NCBI RefSeq assembly: GCF_001422485.1
Contig: NZ_LMNF01000001.1
Location: 813,900 to 877,899, forward strand
DNA from: Agreia sp. Leaf283
Lineage (GTDB): Bacteria > Actinomycetota > Actinomycetes > Actinomycetales > Microbacteriaceae
Length of the DNA: 64,000 nt
Direction of reading: 5' to 3'
Part shown: positions 34,928 through 43,308 of the stretch, one piece after another
Position numbering within the stretch: position 1 is the stretch's first letter
Layout of the letters: every line of letters begins with the position of its first letter
Notes under the pieces: model-generated
Database searches by the model: none
What the model saw: the letters and a program-made list of their open reading frames with translations, nothing else
What the model was told of the DNA's origin: nothing
Program-made: the position numbers and the translations under genes

Positions 34928-34933
34928 TAGGGT
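34928..34933 (+). promoter_or_regulatory. -10 box (TAGGGT) of the ABC operon
   Basis: TAGGGT ends seven bases before the ATG of the leader ORF at 34941, consistent with a leaderless transcript starting on or beside that ATG. Confidence 0.5.
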
Positions 34934-34940
34934 GGTGTGG

Positions 34941-34988
34941 ATGCCTCGACTATTCGATCCACGCCCGCGCGCAGAAGTCCGACTATGA
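34941..34988 (+). CDS. 15-residue leader peptide, ATGA-coupled to the ABC gene
   Basis: ATG at 34941 opens a 15-codon reading frame (MPRLFDPRPRAEVRL) whose TGA (34986-34988) overlaps the ATG of the ABC ATPase at 34985. The TAGGGT box upstream would place transcription start at the leader ATG. The peptide has four Arg and three Pro in 15 residues. The ATPase itself has no Shine-Dalgarno sequence upstream (CAGAAGTCCGACT), so it probably depends on re-initiation after the leader. This could couple expression to arginine or proline decoding, or simply supply ribosomes. A small ORF like this can arise by chance. Confidence 0.45.
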   Translation: MPRLFDPRPRAEVRL

Positions 34989-35887
34989 GCGCGGGCGTGA
35001 CGATCGAGTTCAGCAGCCTCACGAAGACCTTCGGGCAGGTGCAGGCGGTCTCCGATCTGTCGTTCACGGTCGAGCCGGGGCAGGTCACCGGTTTCCTCGG
35101 TCCGAACGGGGCGGGCAAGACCACGACCCTGCGCATGCTGCTGGGTCTCGTGCGACCGACATCGGGCTCTGCGACCTTCGGCGGAACCGCATACCGCGAC
35201 CTGCCGTCGCCCCTGGCCACCGTGGGTTCAGCGCTCGAGGCGGCCAGCTTCCATCCCGGCCGCAGCGCCGCCAACCACCTGCGCATCTACGCCCAGTCAG
35301 CGGGAATCGACCGCGAGCGCGTGCAGCTCGTTCTGCACCGGGTGGGCCTCGGCGCCTACGGCGATCGCCGGGTCGGCGGCTACTCGCTCGGCATGCGGCA
35401 GCGTCTCGGGCTCGCATTCGCGCTGCTCGGTGACCCCCGCGTCCTCGTGCTCGACGAGCCCATCAACGGCCTCGATCCCGAGGGCATCAAATGGATCCGC
35501 CTTCTGCTTCGCGAACTCGCCGACGAGGGTCGCACCGTGCTCATCTCGTCGCACCTGCTCAGCGAGGTGCAGCAGAGCGTCGACGAGGTCGTCATCGTGT
35601 CGCACGGCCGGCTCATCCATCGGGGGTCGCTCGCCAGCCTCGACCAGAGCGAGCAGAAGCAGGTGATCGTGGATGCGACGGATCGCCAGGTTCTGGCCGC
35701 GGCGCTCGAGGCCGCCGGCTACACCGTGAGCCCGCTGCGCGGCGGCGTCCTGGTCGCCGACGCGGAGGCCGCCGATGTGGGGCGCATCGCCTTCGCCGCG
35801 GGCATTGCCGTGACGGCCCTGTCGCAAAAGCGCGTGGGCCTCGAAGAGAGCTTTCTGCACCTCGTCGGAGAGGAGGGGGCGCTGTGA
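34985..35887 (+). CDS. ABC transporter ATP-binding protein
   Basis: 300 aa. Walker A GPNGAGKTTT (about residue 40), signature YSLGMRQRLGLA, Walker B VLVLDEPINGLDPEG, and switch His in LISSHLLSEV. The C-terminal 70 residues form the regulatory extension of BcrA/DrrA-type exporters. With the coupled permease it makes a two-component ABC-2 exporter of peptides, antibiotics or lipids. I chose ATG 34985 because the longer GTG start at 34937 falls only three bases after the -10 box and would leave the leader ORF unexplained. Confidence 0.92.
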   Translation: MSAGVTIEFSSLTKTFGQVQAVSDLSFTVEPGQVTGFLGPNGAGKTTTLRMLLGLVRPTSGSATFGGTAYRDLPSPLATVGSALEAASFHPGRSAANHLRIYAQSAGIDRERVQLVLHRVGLGAYGDRRVGGYSLGMRQRLGLAFALLGDPRVLVLDEPINGLDPEGIKWIRLLLRELADEGRTVLISSHLLSEVQQSVDEVVIVSHGRLIHRGSLASLDQSEQKQVIVDATDRQVLAAALEAAGYTVSPLRGGVLVADAEAADVGRIAFAAGIAVTALSQKRVGLEESFLHLVGEEGAL

Positions 35888-36693
35888 GCAGTTTCGGCGG
35901 AGCCCTTCAGTCAGAGGTCACCAAGATCACCTCCACCCGCCTGTGGTGGATCCTTGCGATCATCATGGTCGCGTACGTCGCCGTGTGCGCGGGCGGAGCT
36001 GCAGCGCTGTTCGGAGGGCTCGGCGACGCCACGAACGGCCCGTCGATCTCCGGCGAGAGCCTGGCGCCGCTCATCTACAGCTTCGGGCCCACTCTGGGCT
36101 ACGTGTTCGCGGTGCTGCTCGGAGCTCTGGCCACCACGAACGAGTTCCGGCATCAGACGCTGACGCCGACCTTCCTCGCCACCCCACGGCGCGGCCGCGT
36201 GCTCGTGGCGAAGCTGGTGGCGCTCACGGGCGCGGGCGCACTCTACGGCGTGCTCGCCATGGTCGCGGCGGTGGGAGCGGGCGCCGGGCTTCTGCTGGCG
36301 TTCGGCATCGATCCGCAGCTGGGCGACCCCGACACGTGGGCACTCGTGGGCCGCTCCGTTCTGGCCATGGCGCTCTGGTCGGCCATCGGGGTCGGTCTCG
36401 GGGTGCTCGTTCCCAGTCAGGTGGCCGCGATCGTGATCGTGCTCGCGTTCACTCAGTTCATCGAGCCCATTCTGCGACTGGCCTCGTCGATCGCAGACTG
36501 GACGGCGCAGATCGGCCAGTTCCTTCCCGGTGCCGCCAGCGATGCGCTGGTCGGTGCGAGCTTCTTCGCGCTCGCCGGAGGCGGCGGCGGCACCATGCTC
36601 GAGTGGTGGCAGGGCGGCCTCGTGCTTCTCGGCATCGCCGTTCTCGTGAGCGTGCTGGGCTGGTTCACAAGCTGGCGCCGCGACGTCACCTGA
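35884..36693 (+). CDS. ABC-2 type permease
   Basis: 269 aa with six hydrophobic segments. VTKITSTRLWWILAIIMVAYVAV opens the protein (short cytoplasmic helix then first membrane helix), and GALATTNEFRHQTLTPTFLATPRR is the coupling-helix region (the E-x-R-x-x-T-L) shared by ABC-2 permeases. GTG 35884 overlaps the ATPase stop as GTGA, so the two proteins are made together. Substrate unknown; similar pairs export bacitracin-like peptides or act in self-protection. Confidence 0.88.
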   Translation: MSSFGGALQSEVTKITSTRLWWILAIIMVAYVAVCAGGAAALFGGLGDATNGPSISGESLAPLIYSFGPTLGYVFAVLLGALATTNEFRHQTLTPTFLATPRRGRVLVAKLVALTGAGALYGVLAMVAAVGAGAGLLLAFGIDPQLGDPDTWALVGRSVLAMALWSAIGVGLGVLVPSQVAAIVIVLAFTQFIEPILRLASSIADWTAQIGQFLPGAASDALVGASFFALAGGGGGTMLEWWQGGLVLLGIAVLVSVLGWFTSWRRDVT

Positions 36694-36777
36694 TCGACGC
36701 TCGGCGCCGGGCGCGCTTGCAGCATCGCGGCGGCGCGCGCAGGATGGAAGGAGCAGCACCGACGAGAGGAGCTCACC

Positions 36778-36948
36778 GTGAGCAGCACGACTGATCCCCT
36801 GTTCGAGCCCGACCCCGACGACGAGCGGGAGGTCGACCTCGAGGTCGACGAGCTCGACGTGCCGACGACGATCGACCCCGATGAGCGCGTCGAGGTCGAC
36901 GACGACGAAGACCCCGAGGTGCTCGAGGGCGACGGCCCCCGCCTCTGA
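36778..36948 (+). CDS. Very acidic small protein, 56 aa
   Basis: GTG 36778 with a GAGAGGA ribosome site eight to fourteen bases upstream opens a 56-codon frame: VSSTTDPLFEPDPDDEREVD, then alternating Val-Asp-Glu runs (EVDELDVPTT, VEVDDDEDPEV) ending GPRL. Nearly half of the residues are Asp or Glu. The frame shows host-like GC-rich third positions and no shadow gene explains it. It is likely a disordered protein; Microbacteriaceae genomes often carry such short acidic proteins. Function unknown. Confidence 0.6.
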   Translation: MSSTTDPLFEPDPDDEREVDLEVDELDVPTTIDPDERVEVDDDEDPEVLEGDGPRL

Positions 36949-37139
36949 GCTCTGGGCGCTCCCTGATCGAGTGCCTCGTTAACTTCGTGTTTCGATCTGA
37001 TTTCGCGCGCTTTTTGCTGTGAATCTGCCGGATAGTGTGTGGTCGACCCACCGGCGGGCCGATTGCACGCTCCGCACCGGGGGGACTGCGCATCGGGGCG
37101 TGAGGCGGGTCATCCGACCCCTCTCACCTCAGGAGCAGC
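36949..37139 (+). promoter_or_regulatory. Upstream region of the large surface protein
   Basis: This 191-bp gap is AT-richer at its start (TTAACTTCGTGTTTCG, CTTTTTGCTGTG), with TAGTGT at 37032 as a possible -10, and ends with AGGAG before the TTG start at 37140. No clear hairpin or operator was seen. Confidence 0.35.
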
Positions 37140-40100
37140 TTGTCCATCTCAGCGCGCCCGTGGAGAGCCGTGGCCATAGCCACGGCGTTCTTCATCGCAG
37201 CAACACCCGCCTTCGCCAGCGTTCCCGCCTTTGCGGCCGGAGTGACGCAGGATGTCGCCCCCGTCGCCATCAGCGGTGACGACTGGACCATCACCGAGGT
37301 TCCCGGCGGCTACGAGGTCACGAAGACCCTCGCCGAGCCCATCGAGATCCGCAGCGACTACCCGACCCTCTGGGCCGACGGCGTCGAACTCGGCATGGCC
37401 ACCACCTCGCTCGACGGCCTGACCCTGACGGTGACGACCGCCGACGACAGCGTGCTTACCGCGACCTCGGTCAGCCAGGGCTGGTCCGGATCGGGCGACC
37501 CGGCCGCCGACGACTCGGCCGCCGACCGCTCGGGCGCCGCATCCCGTCAGGTCGGCAGCCTGGCCGCCCCGACCGTCGCACCCGTGCTCGATGCCGACCC
37601 CACGGCATCCGGGCCCTACGCCGTGGAGCGCGACGACTACGACCTCGGCGACGAGGCGGTCGAGCTGCGCGACTTCAACCGCAAGGGCGAGATCCGCGCG
37701 GCCGTGTTCATGCCGGTCGGCGCCACGGGCGAGCGGCCCGTCGTCGTCTTCCTGCACGGTCGGCACACCTCGTGCGCCGGCGCCATTCCGCAGGGAGCGG
37801 TCGCCCGCGCCTGGCCCTGCTACCCCGCCGACCCGGCAACGGGCTACGCCGGTCAGGTCGACGTCGAGAGCTACCTCGGCTACAACGACGCCGCCACCAT
37901 GCTGGCCTCGCAGGGCTACGCCGTAGTCTCGATCTCGGCCAACGCCATCAACGCGCTCGACGGCTCGCTCGCCGACGACACCGGCGCGGCCGCCCGCGCA
38001 CAGCTCGTGATGGACCACCTGTCGCTGCTGCGTCAGGCCAACGCCGGAACGGCCGCAGGTCTCAGCGCCTCGCTCACCGGCCGGCTCGACCTCGACAACG
38101 TGGGCCTCATGGGCCACTCGCGCGGAGGCGAGGGCGTGATGCGCGCCGCGCTGCTGAACGCCGAGCAGGGCGAGCCGTTCGGCATCACGAGCGTCCTTCC
38201 GCTCGCGCCGACCGACTACACGCGCATGACGGTTCCCGGTGTCACGACCGCCGTCGTTCTGCCCTACTGCGACGGCGACGTCGAAGACCAGATGGGCCAG
38301 AAGTACATCAACGACTCGCGCCACGCGTACGACGACGACGTGCTCCGCTCCTCTGTTCTGATCATGGGAACGAACCACAACTACTTCAACACGGCGTGGA
38401 CGCCGGGCAAGTACCCCGTCGCCACCAGCGACGACTGGTCGGCCATGGACCGCAACCAGACCGACCCCACCTGCGGAGCGAGCGCCCCGAGTCGTTTGAA
38501 CGCCGACGAGCAGTATGCCGCCGGCAACGCCTATATCTCGGGATTCTTCCGCCTCACCCTCGGCGACGAGCAGCAGTTCCTGCCGATGTTCGACGGATCC
38601 GACGCGAAGCCCGAGTCGGCCGGTCGCGCCGACGTTCGCGTCTCGGCGACCCTGCCCGCATCCAACCGTGTCGACATCACCAACTTCGACACGACCGACA
38701 CCACCGTTCAGGTCGTCGGAGCGGGAACCTACGCGACGTGCGAGAGCATGAGCCCGCTCGAGGTGCCGGCCACGCTGCCCTACTGCGTGACGAAACTCGG
38801 ATTCGCGCAGGCCCCGGACTACGGCTTCCTGAGTGCGCCGTACGGAAACGGTCGGGCCACCTCCGTTCCGTCCACGCCGTCGATGCACTTCACCTACACG
38901 GCGCCGGCATCGAACACCGCCGCCGCGGGTGAGCTGCGAGTCGTCGTGCCGTCGGATGCCGCCGACTTCTCGGCGCACGAGAGCCTATCGTTCCGCGTCT
39001 CGCCCGACGACTCGGTCGCGATCGCTGGCAGCACCGAGCTCACGGTGACGATCGTCGACGGTTCTGGTGGATCGGCTTCGGTCACCGCCTCGCAGTTCGG
39101 CGACGCGCTCACCGTGCTGCCCGGGTCGACCGACCCGCTGCGCAAGGTCCTGCTGCAGCAGATCGCGATTCCCGTCGAGTCGTTCGTTGGCGCAGACCTC
39201 ACCGACATCCGCCAGGTGCGCTTCACGGCGCCCCGGGAGGTCGGCGGCGTCCTGCTCTCCGACCTCACGCTGCAGGATGCGGCCACGGTCGGCACGCCCG
39301 AGCTGTCGACCCGACCCGTCGCATCCATGCCCGATGTGAAGGTGGAGGAGGGTGCGGGTGTCGGCTCGGTCGACCTGCCCGTGGTTCTCTCCCGCGCCGC
39401 GGAGGAGGCCTCGTCGGTCTACGTCTCGGCGATCGGAGTGCGCGCCGCCAACCAGGTGCTGCCGACCATGCAGAAGGTCGACTTCGCGCCCGGTGAGCAG
39501 TGCAAGGTCATCAGCGTTCCCGTGCAGGGCGACTCGATCGCCAGCCGCAGTGCGACGACCTCGTTCATCACGAACGTGACGAACACGCAGCAGGGCGTCA
39601 CGATCGGCGACTCGTTCGGCAAGATCATCGTTCGCGAAGACGACGGTGTGGTCACGCCGGCGGGCCTCCCCGCCGACTCGGTGCCGCCCGTCGGAACGCA
39701 GGGCGACGCGTGCGCCGAGGCCCTCTCCGGCACCGGAACGCTCACGGTCACACCGGCCTCCGCGGTTCCCGGCACCCCGGTCGTCGTCACCGGAGCAGGC
39801 TTCCGCGCCGGCGAAGCGGTCGACTTCGTGTTCCACTCGGAGCCGGTCGCCCTCGGCCAGCTCGTGAGCGCCGACGGAACGGTCTCGTTCGAGACGGTGG
39901 TTCCCGCGGATGCCGAGTTCGGCACCCACGAGTACACCGCCACGGGCTACGGCTCGGCGCGTACGCTCGCCGCCGCCTTCGAGGTGCTCGATCCGGATGC
40001 TCCGGTCACCCCGACCGATCCGGGCACCGACCCGGGAACGCCCGGCACCGACCCCGGCACCCCAGGCTCCGGCTCGGGCTCGGGCTCGGGCGACGGCGAC

Positions 40101-40274
40101 GGCGGCACCTCGGTGCCGGCGGGCTCGGGCTCGAGCCGGGATGCGGCATCCGGCAACCTGGCGGCCACCGGCCTGCAGGTGACCGGCTGGGCGCTGGCCG
40201 CGTCCGTGCTGCTGGCCGGAGGCATCCTGTTCGTGATGTACCGGCGCAGGGCGCAGGCGGTGTCGCGCGACTAG
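37140..40274 (+). CDS. LAxTG-anchored surface alpha/beta hydrolase with Calx-beta and Ig-like domains
   Basis: 1,044 aa, TTG start with AGGAG five bases before. Order: signal peptide (VAIATAFFIAATPAFASVPAFA); a beta-rich N-domain; an alpha/beta hydrolase with VVVFLHGRH and nucleophile elbow MGHSRGGEGVM; a beta-rich region; a Calx-beta domain (VKVEEGAGVGSVDLPVVLS to KIIVREDDG); an Ig/IPT-like domain; a Pro/Gly/Asp linker with DPGTPGTDPGTPG repeats; and the sorting signal LAATG, membrane helix and RRR tail. LAxTG is the class-E sortase signal used for cell-wall anchoring in high-GC actinobacteria. Likely a surface esterase or depolymerase. A strong terminator follows. Confidence 0.88.
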   Translation: MSISARPWRAVAIATAFFIAATPAFASVPAFAAGVTQDVAPVAISGDDWTITEVPGGYEVTKTLAEPIEIRSDYPTLWADGVELGMATTSLDGLTLTVTTADDSVLTATSVSQGWSGSGDPAADDSAADRSGAASRQVGSLAAPTVAPVLDADPTASGPYAVERDDYDLGDEAVELRDFNRKGEIRAAVFMPVGATGERPVVVFLHGRHTSCAGAIPQGAVARAWPCYPADPATGYAGQVDVESYLGYNDAATMLASQGYAVVSISANAINALDGSLADDTGAAARAQLVMDHLSLLRQANAGTAAGLSASLTGRLDLDNVGLMGHSRGGEGVMRAALLNAEQGEPFGITSVLPLAPTDYTRMTVPGVTTAVVLPYCDGDVEDQMGQKYINDSRHAYDDDVLRSSVLIMGTNHNYFNTAWTPGKYPVATSDDWSAMDRNQTDPTCGASAPSRLNADEQYAAGNAYISGFFRLTLGDEQQFLPMFDGSDAKPESAGRADVRVSATLPASNRVDITNFDTTDTTVQVVGAGTYATCESMSPLEVPATLPYCVTKLGFAQAPDYGFLSAPYGNGRATSVPSTPSMHFTYTAPASNTAAAGELRVVVPSDAADFSAHESLSFRVSPDDSVAIAGSTELTVTIVDGSGGSASVTASQFGDALTVLPGSTDPLRKVLLQQIAIPVESFVGADLTDIRQVRFTAPREVGGVLLSDLTLQDAATVGTPELSTRPVASMPDVKVEEGAGVGSVDLPVVLSRAAEEASSVYVSAIGVRAANQVLPTMQKVDFAPGEQCKVISVPVQGDSIASRSATTSFITNVTNTQQGVTIGDSFGKIIVREDDGVVTPAGLPADSVPPVGTQGDACAEALSGTGTLTVTPASAVPGTPVVVTGAGFRAGEAVDFVFHSEPVALGQLVSADGTVSFETVVPADAEFGTHEYTATGYGSARTLAAAFEVLDPDAPVTPTDPGTDPGTPGTDPGTPGSGSGSGSGDGDGGTSVPAGSGSSRDAASGNLAATGLQVTGWALAASVLLAGGILFVMYRRRAQAVSRD

Positions 40275-40294
40275 CGTCGGCCGCCGCTGACTGA

Positions 40295-40332
40295 GGGGCC
40301 CGTGTTTGCACATCTGTGCGAACACGGGCCCC
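40295..40332 (+). terminator. Strong intrinsic terminator
   Basis: An 18-bp stem (40295-40312 with 40315-40332, one G-T pair) built from GGGGCCCGTGTTTGCACA and its complement, followed by CTTTCT. It is the clearest rho-independent terminator in the window and ends the surface-hydrolase transcript. Confidence 0.9.
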
Positions 40333-40430
40333 CTTTCTGGTCATGCGGAATGAATTCGTCACACAGACGTGTTTGCCAGAGAGGCGCTCTAGCCTCGGAT
40401 TCACACGTTCTCGACCGAAAGAAGCATTTC

Positions 40431-41498
40431 GTGCAGCTCTTCTCCCCCATCTCGCTCGGCTCGCTCGACCTCGACAACCGCGTCGTCATGGCACCGCTCA
40501 CGCGCCTGCGTGCCGAGGAGCACGGCGTTCCCGGCGAGCTCATCGCCCTTCACTACGCGCAGCGCGCCACGGCCGGCCTGCTGATCACCGAGGGAACGTT
40601 CACCTCGGCCGGCGCCCAGGCCTACCCCGGCCAGCCGGGCATCGAGACCGAGGAGCAGGCCGAGGGCTGGGGCCGCGTGGCCGCCGCCGTGCACGATGAA
40701 GACGGCCTGATCGTCATGCAGCTGATGCACGCGGGCCGGGTCACGCATCCGCTCATCAACAGCGGACTCACGATCTACGCGCCCAGCGCCACCGCCATCG
40801 AGGGCGAGGTGCGCACCCCCGACGGCGCGTTCCCGTACCCCGTGCCCACTGCCGCAACTGAAGGCGACATCGCGCGCATCGTCGAGGAGCACGTGGCCGC
40901 GGCCCGCCGTGCCGTCGAAGCCGGGCTCGACGGCGTCGAGGTGCACTCCGCGAACGGGTACCTGCTGCACCAGTTCCTGTCGCCCACGAGCAACACGCGA
41001 ACGGATGCCTACGGCGGCTCCCCCGAGAACCGCGCCCGATTCGGCGCCCAGGTCATCGCCGCCGTCGCCCGCGAGATCGGAGCCGACCGGGTGGGCGTGC
41101 GCATCTCACCCGAGCGCAACATCCAGGACGTCTTCGAGAAGGACGCCGAGGAGACCCGCCTCACCTACGAGGCGCTCGTCGACGCGATCGCACCGCTCGG
41201 CCTCGCGTACCTGAGCATCCTGCACCCCGAGCCCGCTTCGTCGCTCGTCCAGGACCTGCGCGGACGCTTCGGCGGCGCGGTCATTCTAAACAACGGATTC
41301 ACGACTCCGACCACCCGCGAGGAGGCCCACGGCCTGGTGAACGACGGACTCGCCGACGCAGTCGTCGTGGGCCGCGCGCTGCTCGCGAACCCCGACCTGG
41401 TGCGCCGCTGGCGCGACGAGGCGGAGCTCAACGAGCCCGACGCGAAGACGTTCTACGGAGCCGGACCGGTCGGGTACACGGACTACCCGACGCTGTAG
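40431..41498 (+). CDS. Alkene reductase, old yellow enzyme family
   Basis: 355 aa FMN barrel. LGSLDLDNRVVMAPLTRLRA opens the fold, LMHAGRVTHP carries the flavin-site His region, GVEVHSANGYLLHQFLSPTSN and RTDAYGGSPENRARF are diagnostic, and AVVVGRALLANPDL the phosphate-binding end. NADPH-dependent reduction of activated C=C bonds; physiological role usually electrophile detoxification. I chose GTG 40431 (VQLFSPISLG) with AGAAG eight bases upstream; a longer frame to 40302 would run through the terminator. Confidence 0.92.
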   Translation: MQLFSPISLGSLDLDNRVVMAPLTRLRAEEHGVPGELIALHYAQRATAGLLITEGTFTSAGAQAYPGQPGIETEEQAEGWGRVAAAVHDEDGLIVMQLMHAGRVTHPLINSGLTIYAPSATAIEGEVRTPDGAFPYPVPTAATEGDIARIVEEHVAAARRAVEAGLDGVEVHSANGYLLHQFLSPTSNTRTDAYGGSPENRARFGAQVIAAVAREIGADRVGVRISPERNIQDVFEKDAEETRLTYEALVDAIAPLGLAYLSILHPEPASSLVQDLRGRFGGAVILNNGFTTPTTREEAHGLVNDGLADAVVVGRALLANPDLVRRWRDEAELNEPDAKTFYGAGPVGYTDYPTL

Positions 41499-41516
41499 GG
41501 CGCGACTGTGGCGGGG

Positions 41517-41558
41517 GCGGCGCGGCGTTGTTGTTCAACAGGATTAACCGCGCCGCCG
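41517..41558 (+). terminator. Hairpin terminator after the alkene reductase
   Basis: GGCGGCGCGG (41517-41526) pairs with CCGCGCCGCC (41549-41558), with a smaller TGTTCAACA stem in the loop. It lies 19 bp after the stop and before a convergent gene. Confidence 0.7.
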
Positions 41559-41591
41559 TCGGCGTTTCTTCGCTGGATCGACGGAGTGTCG

Positions 41592-41975
41592 TCAATCGGC
41601 CCTGTAATGCGATTCTCCGGGTTGGGCGGCCTCGCCGGAGACGCGAGCTGGCCGTCCGAGAAGAGGCGACAACGCCCATGCTCCGAGCGTGACCGCGGTG
41701 CCGCCGATCGCGTTGAACGCGAGAATGTAGCCATAGAAGCCGCGCCACTCGTCGGCCTCAGATCCGAGCACAAGGGACCACCCTGGCGAGTAGATGCATA
41801 TTGCTACGGCCACGCCGCACATGAGACCCACCCGAAGCGATGCGATGTAGATCCACTTCTGCCGGAGAACGTCCGGGCTCGCGACGAGCAGGATGAGCCA
41901 GACGAGGGCGACCATGGATGGCACAGTGAACATGAGGGCGAAGACGGCGATCATCGGGACGTTTCTGTCCCACAT
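41592..41975 (-). CDS. Four-helix membrane protein of the RHS region
   Basis: 127 aa from ATG 41975 (a longer start at 42038 is possible; no ribosome site decides). Four hydrophobic segments: VPMIAVFALMFTVPSMVALVW, GLMCGVAVAICIY, an aromatic-rich third, and NAIGGTAVTLGAWALSPLLG. No family recognised. It is the last of a run of small membrane genes behind the RHS toxin and its immunity gene. Candidate membrane immunity protein or part of an acquired cassette; this is inference from position. Confidence 0.55.
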   Translation of the reverse strand: MWDRNVPMIAVFALMFTVPSMVALVWLILLVASPDVLRQKWIYIASLRVGLMCGVAVAICIYSPGWSLVLGSEADEWRGFYGYILAFNAIGGTAVTLGAWALSPLLGRPARVSGEAAQPGESHYRAD

Positions 41976-42084
41976 GAGGAATTCGTGATTCGTCCGCCGT
42001 GGGTCTCGCCTCTGCGCTGATCCAACGTCGCACCCCACCCGGTCAGGACTCCCTTGACCCGATGCGGCCTACTGACGGATGCGT

Positions 42085-42561
42085 TCACGAGTCCAGACCA
42101 CCGTCCGGCACGGGTGAGTTCCCGTTCCTAGCTACGTCGAACTGTTCCCCTTCGTTGTGTCGCCACATGTAGACGATGGCGCTCGCCACCAATCCGAGAA
42201 CGAGGGCCGACACCAGCGCGACCCAGGCCGGAAAGAGTCCTTGGGTCAGACCCCACATCACAGCGAGTGATGTCGCCGCATAGGCGACGAACGCGCCGAG
42301 GCCCGCGCGCACTGTCTCTGAAACCCACCCGCAGCGAGAGGTCATATTCATGGCAGCGATGGCTCCCATGGCTGCGACCATTCCTGCGAACAACGACGGG
42401 AGGAACAACGCGAAGGCAAAGCCAAGATAGAGATTGATGTAGGTGGCACCGCTGCCGTAGACAGTGCCGATCATGGCCCAGATCAGCAAGCCAGCACCGC
42501 TCGCTGCGGTCATGAAGGAGATCAACGCCACACGTAGCCGACGTGGAGGGTACTCGGTCAT
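42085..42561 (-). CDS. Small membrane protein of the RHS region
   Basis: 158 aa from ATG 42561 (MTEYPPRRLRVAL). Four hydrophobic segments at about residues 12-32, 40-72, 85-105 and 112-135, with a charged tail (RHNEGEQFDVARNG). A longer reading from 42669 begins without a ribosome site. Similar in size and topology to the gene behind it but not obviously homologous. No family recognised. Confidence 0.55.
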   Translation of the reverse strand: MTEYPPRRLRVALISFMTAASGAGLLIWAMIGTVYGSGATYINLYLGFAFALFLPSLFAGMVAAMGAIAAMNMTSRCGWVSETVRAGLGAFVAYAATSLAVMWGLTQGLFPAWVALVSALVLGLVASAIVYMWRHNEGEQFDVARNGNSPVPDGGLDS

Positions 42562-42735
42562 GCTGCGACAGCCACTGCGAATAGCAGCGGGCGCGCACGG
42601 TGCCCGAACGGCGACAGCGAACCGGACGTTGAGAGCATTGAAGTGACCCCTGCCGATCATTTCCCCCAACGTCTCGACAATAGTGCACGCGGTGACGTGA
42701 AACGAAGTTCGATCCTGCGTCGGGCTGCAGCATTC

Positions 42736-43257
42736 TTAATCATCCAGACGCTTACCCGGGGTCTGGTGTCTGTGCAGTTGCTGCAAGAGCACAATCAGTG
42801 CGCTTGAAAATGCACCGGCGATCAAGATCGGAGCGGTTGGAGAGTCGTCGGCCGCTAATAGGAGCCGGACCAGCACTTCGAACAGGACACCTCCCAAGAA
42901 GCCCGCTAGTCCCAAGACGACGATCGCTAGACCAGGGCGACTGCCGCCCGCAAACACGAGGGAGAACATGGCCGGAATGCTGGCGGCTATCAGCCCGAGC
43001 ACGGCTCCTACCGGCACTTCGATGAGAAGAAATGACAGCCCGTAGAGCGCCATCGCGGGCCTGAAGGTGGACGAACTAAACGTGACCACCAGCTGAAGAA
43101 CAACTCCGGCGATCCCACCCAACGCGAACCCGCTCATCAGAAGGAACACCCACAGTCGTTGCTTCAAAAAGAATCTCAGCACTTGGGGACTACGTTCCGT
43201 ACTTCGAGATTGCTTCTCGAAGCTTCGCCGGTTGCGTTTCCAAGCAATGAGGCACAC
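42736..43257 (-). CDS. Small membrane protein with EVPVGA motif
   Basis: 173 aa, GTG start with GGAAAG upstream. Basic N-terminus then four hydrophobic segments. The stretch LYGLSFLLIEVPVGAVLGLIAAS closely matches FFLLFEVPVGAIVGALLGL in the frameshifted gene next door, so the two are paralogues from a tandem duplication. Base composition falls towards its 5' end. No family recognised; tandem duplication behind an RHS toxin is typical of immunity-gene clusters, but that role is inferred. Confidence 0.6.
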   Translation of the reverse strand: MCLIAWKRNRRSFEKQSRSTERSPQVLRFFLKQRLWVFLLMSGFALGGIAGVVLQLVVTFSSSTFRPAMALYGLSFLLIEVPVGAVLGLIAASIPAMFSLVFAGGSRPGLAIVVLGLAGFLGGVLFEVLVRLLLAADDSPTAPILIAGAFSSALIVLLQQLHRHQTPGKRLDD

Positions 43258-43308
43258 TTTCCATCCGCTTTCTGCACGACAACTCTTGGCAAGCGGTGTT
43301 ACGCGCAG

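Noticed and set aside
34937-34984. Extended N-terminus of the ABC ATPase from GTG 34937
   Set aside because: It starts three bases after the -10 box, too close even for a leaderless message, and adds residues without a role. It remains possible if the true promoter is upstream.
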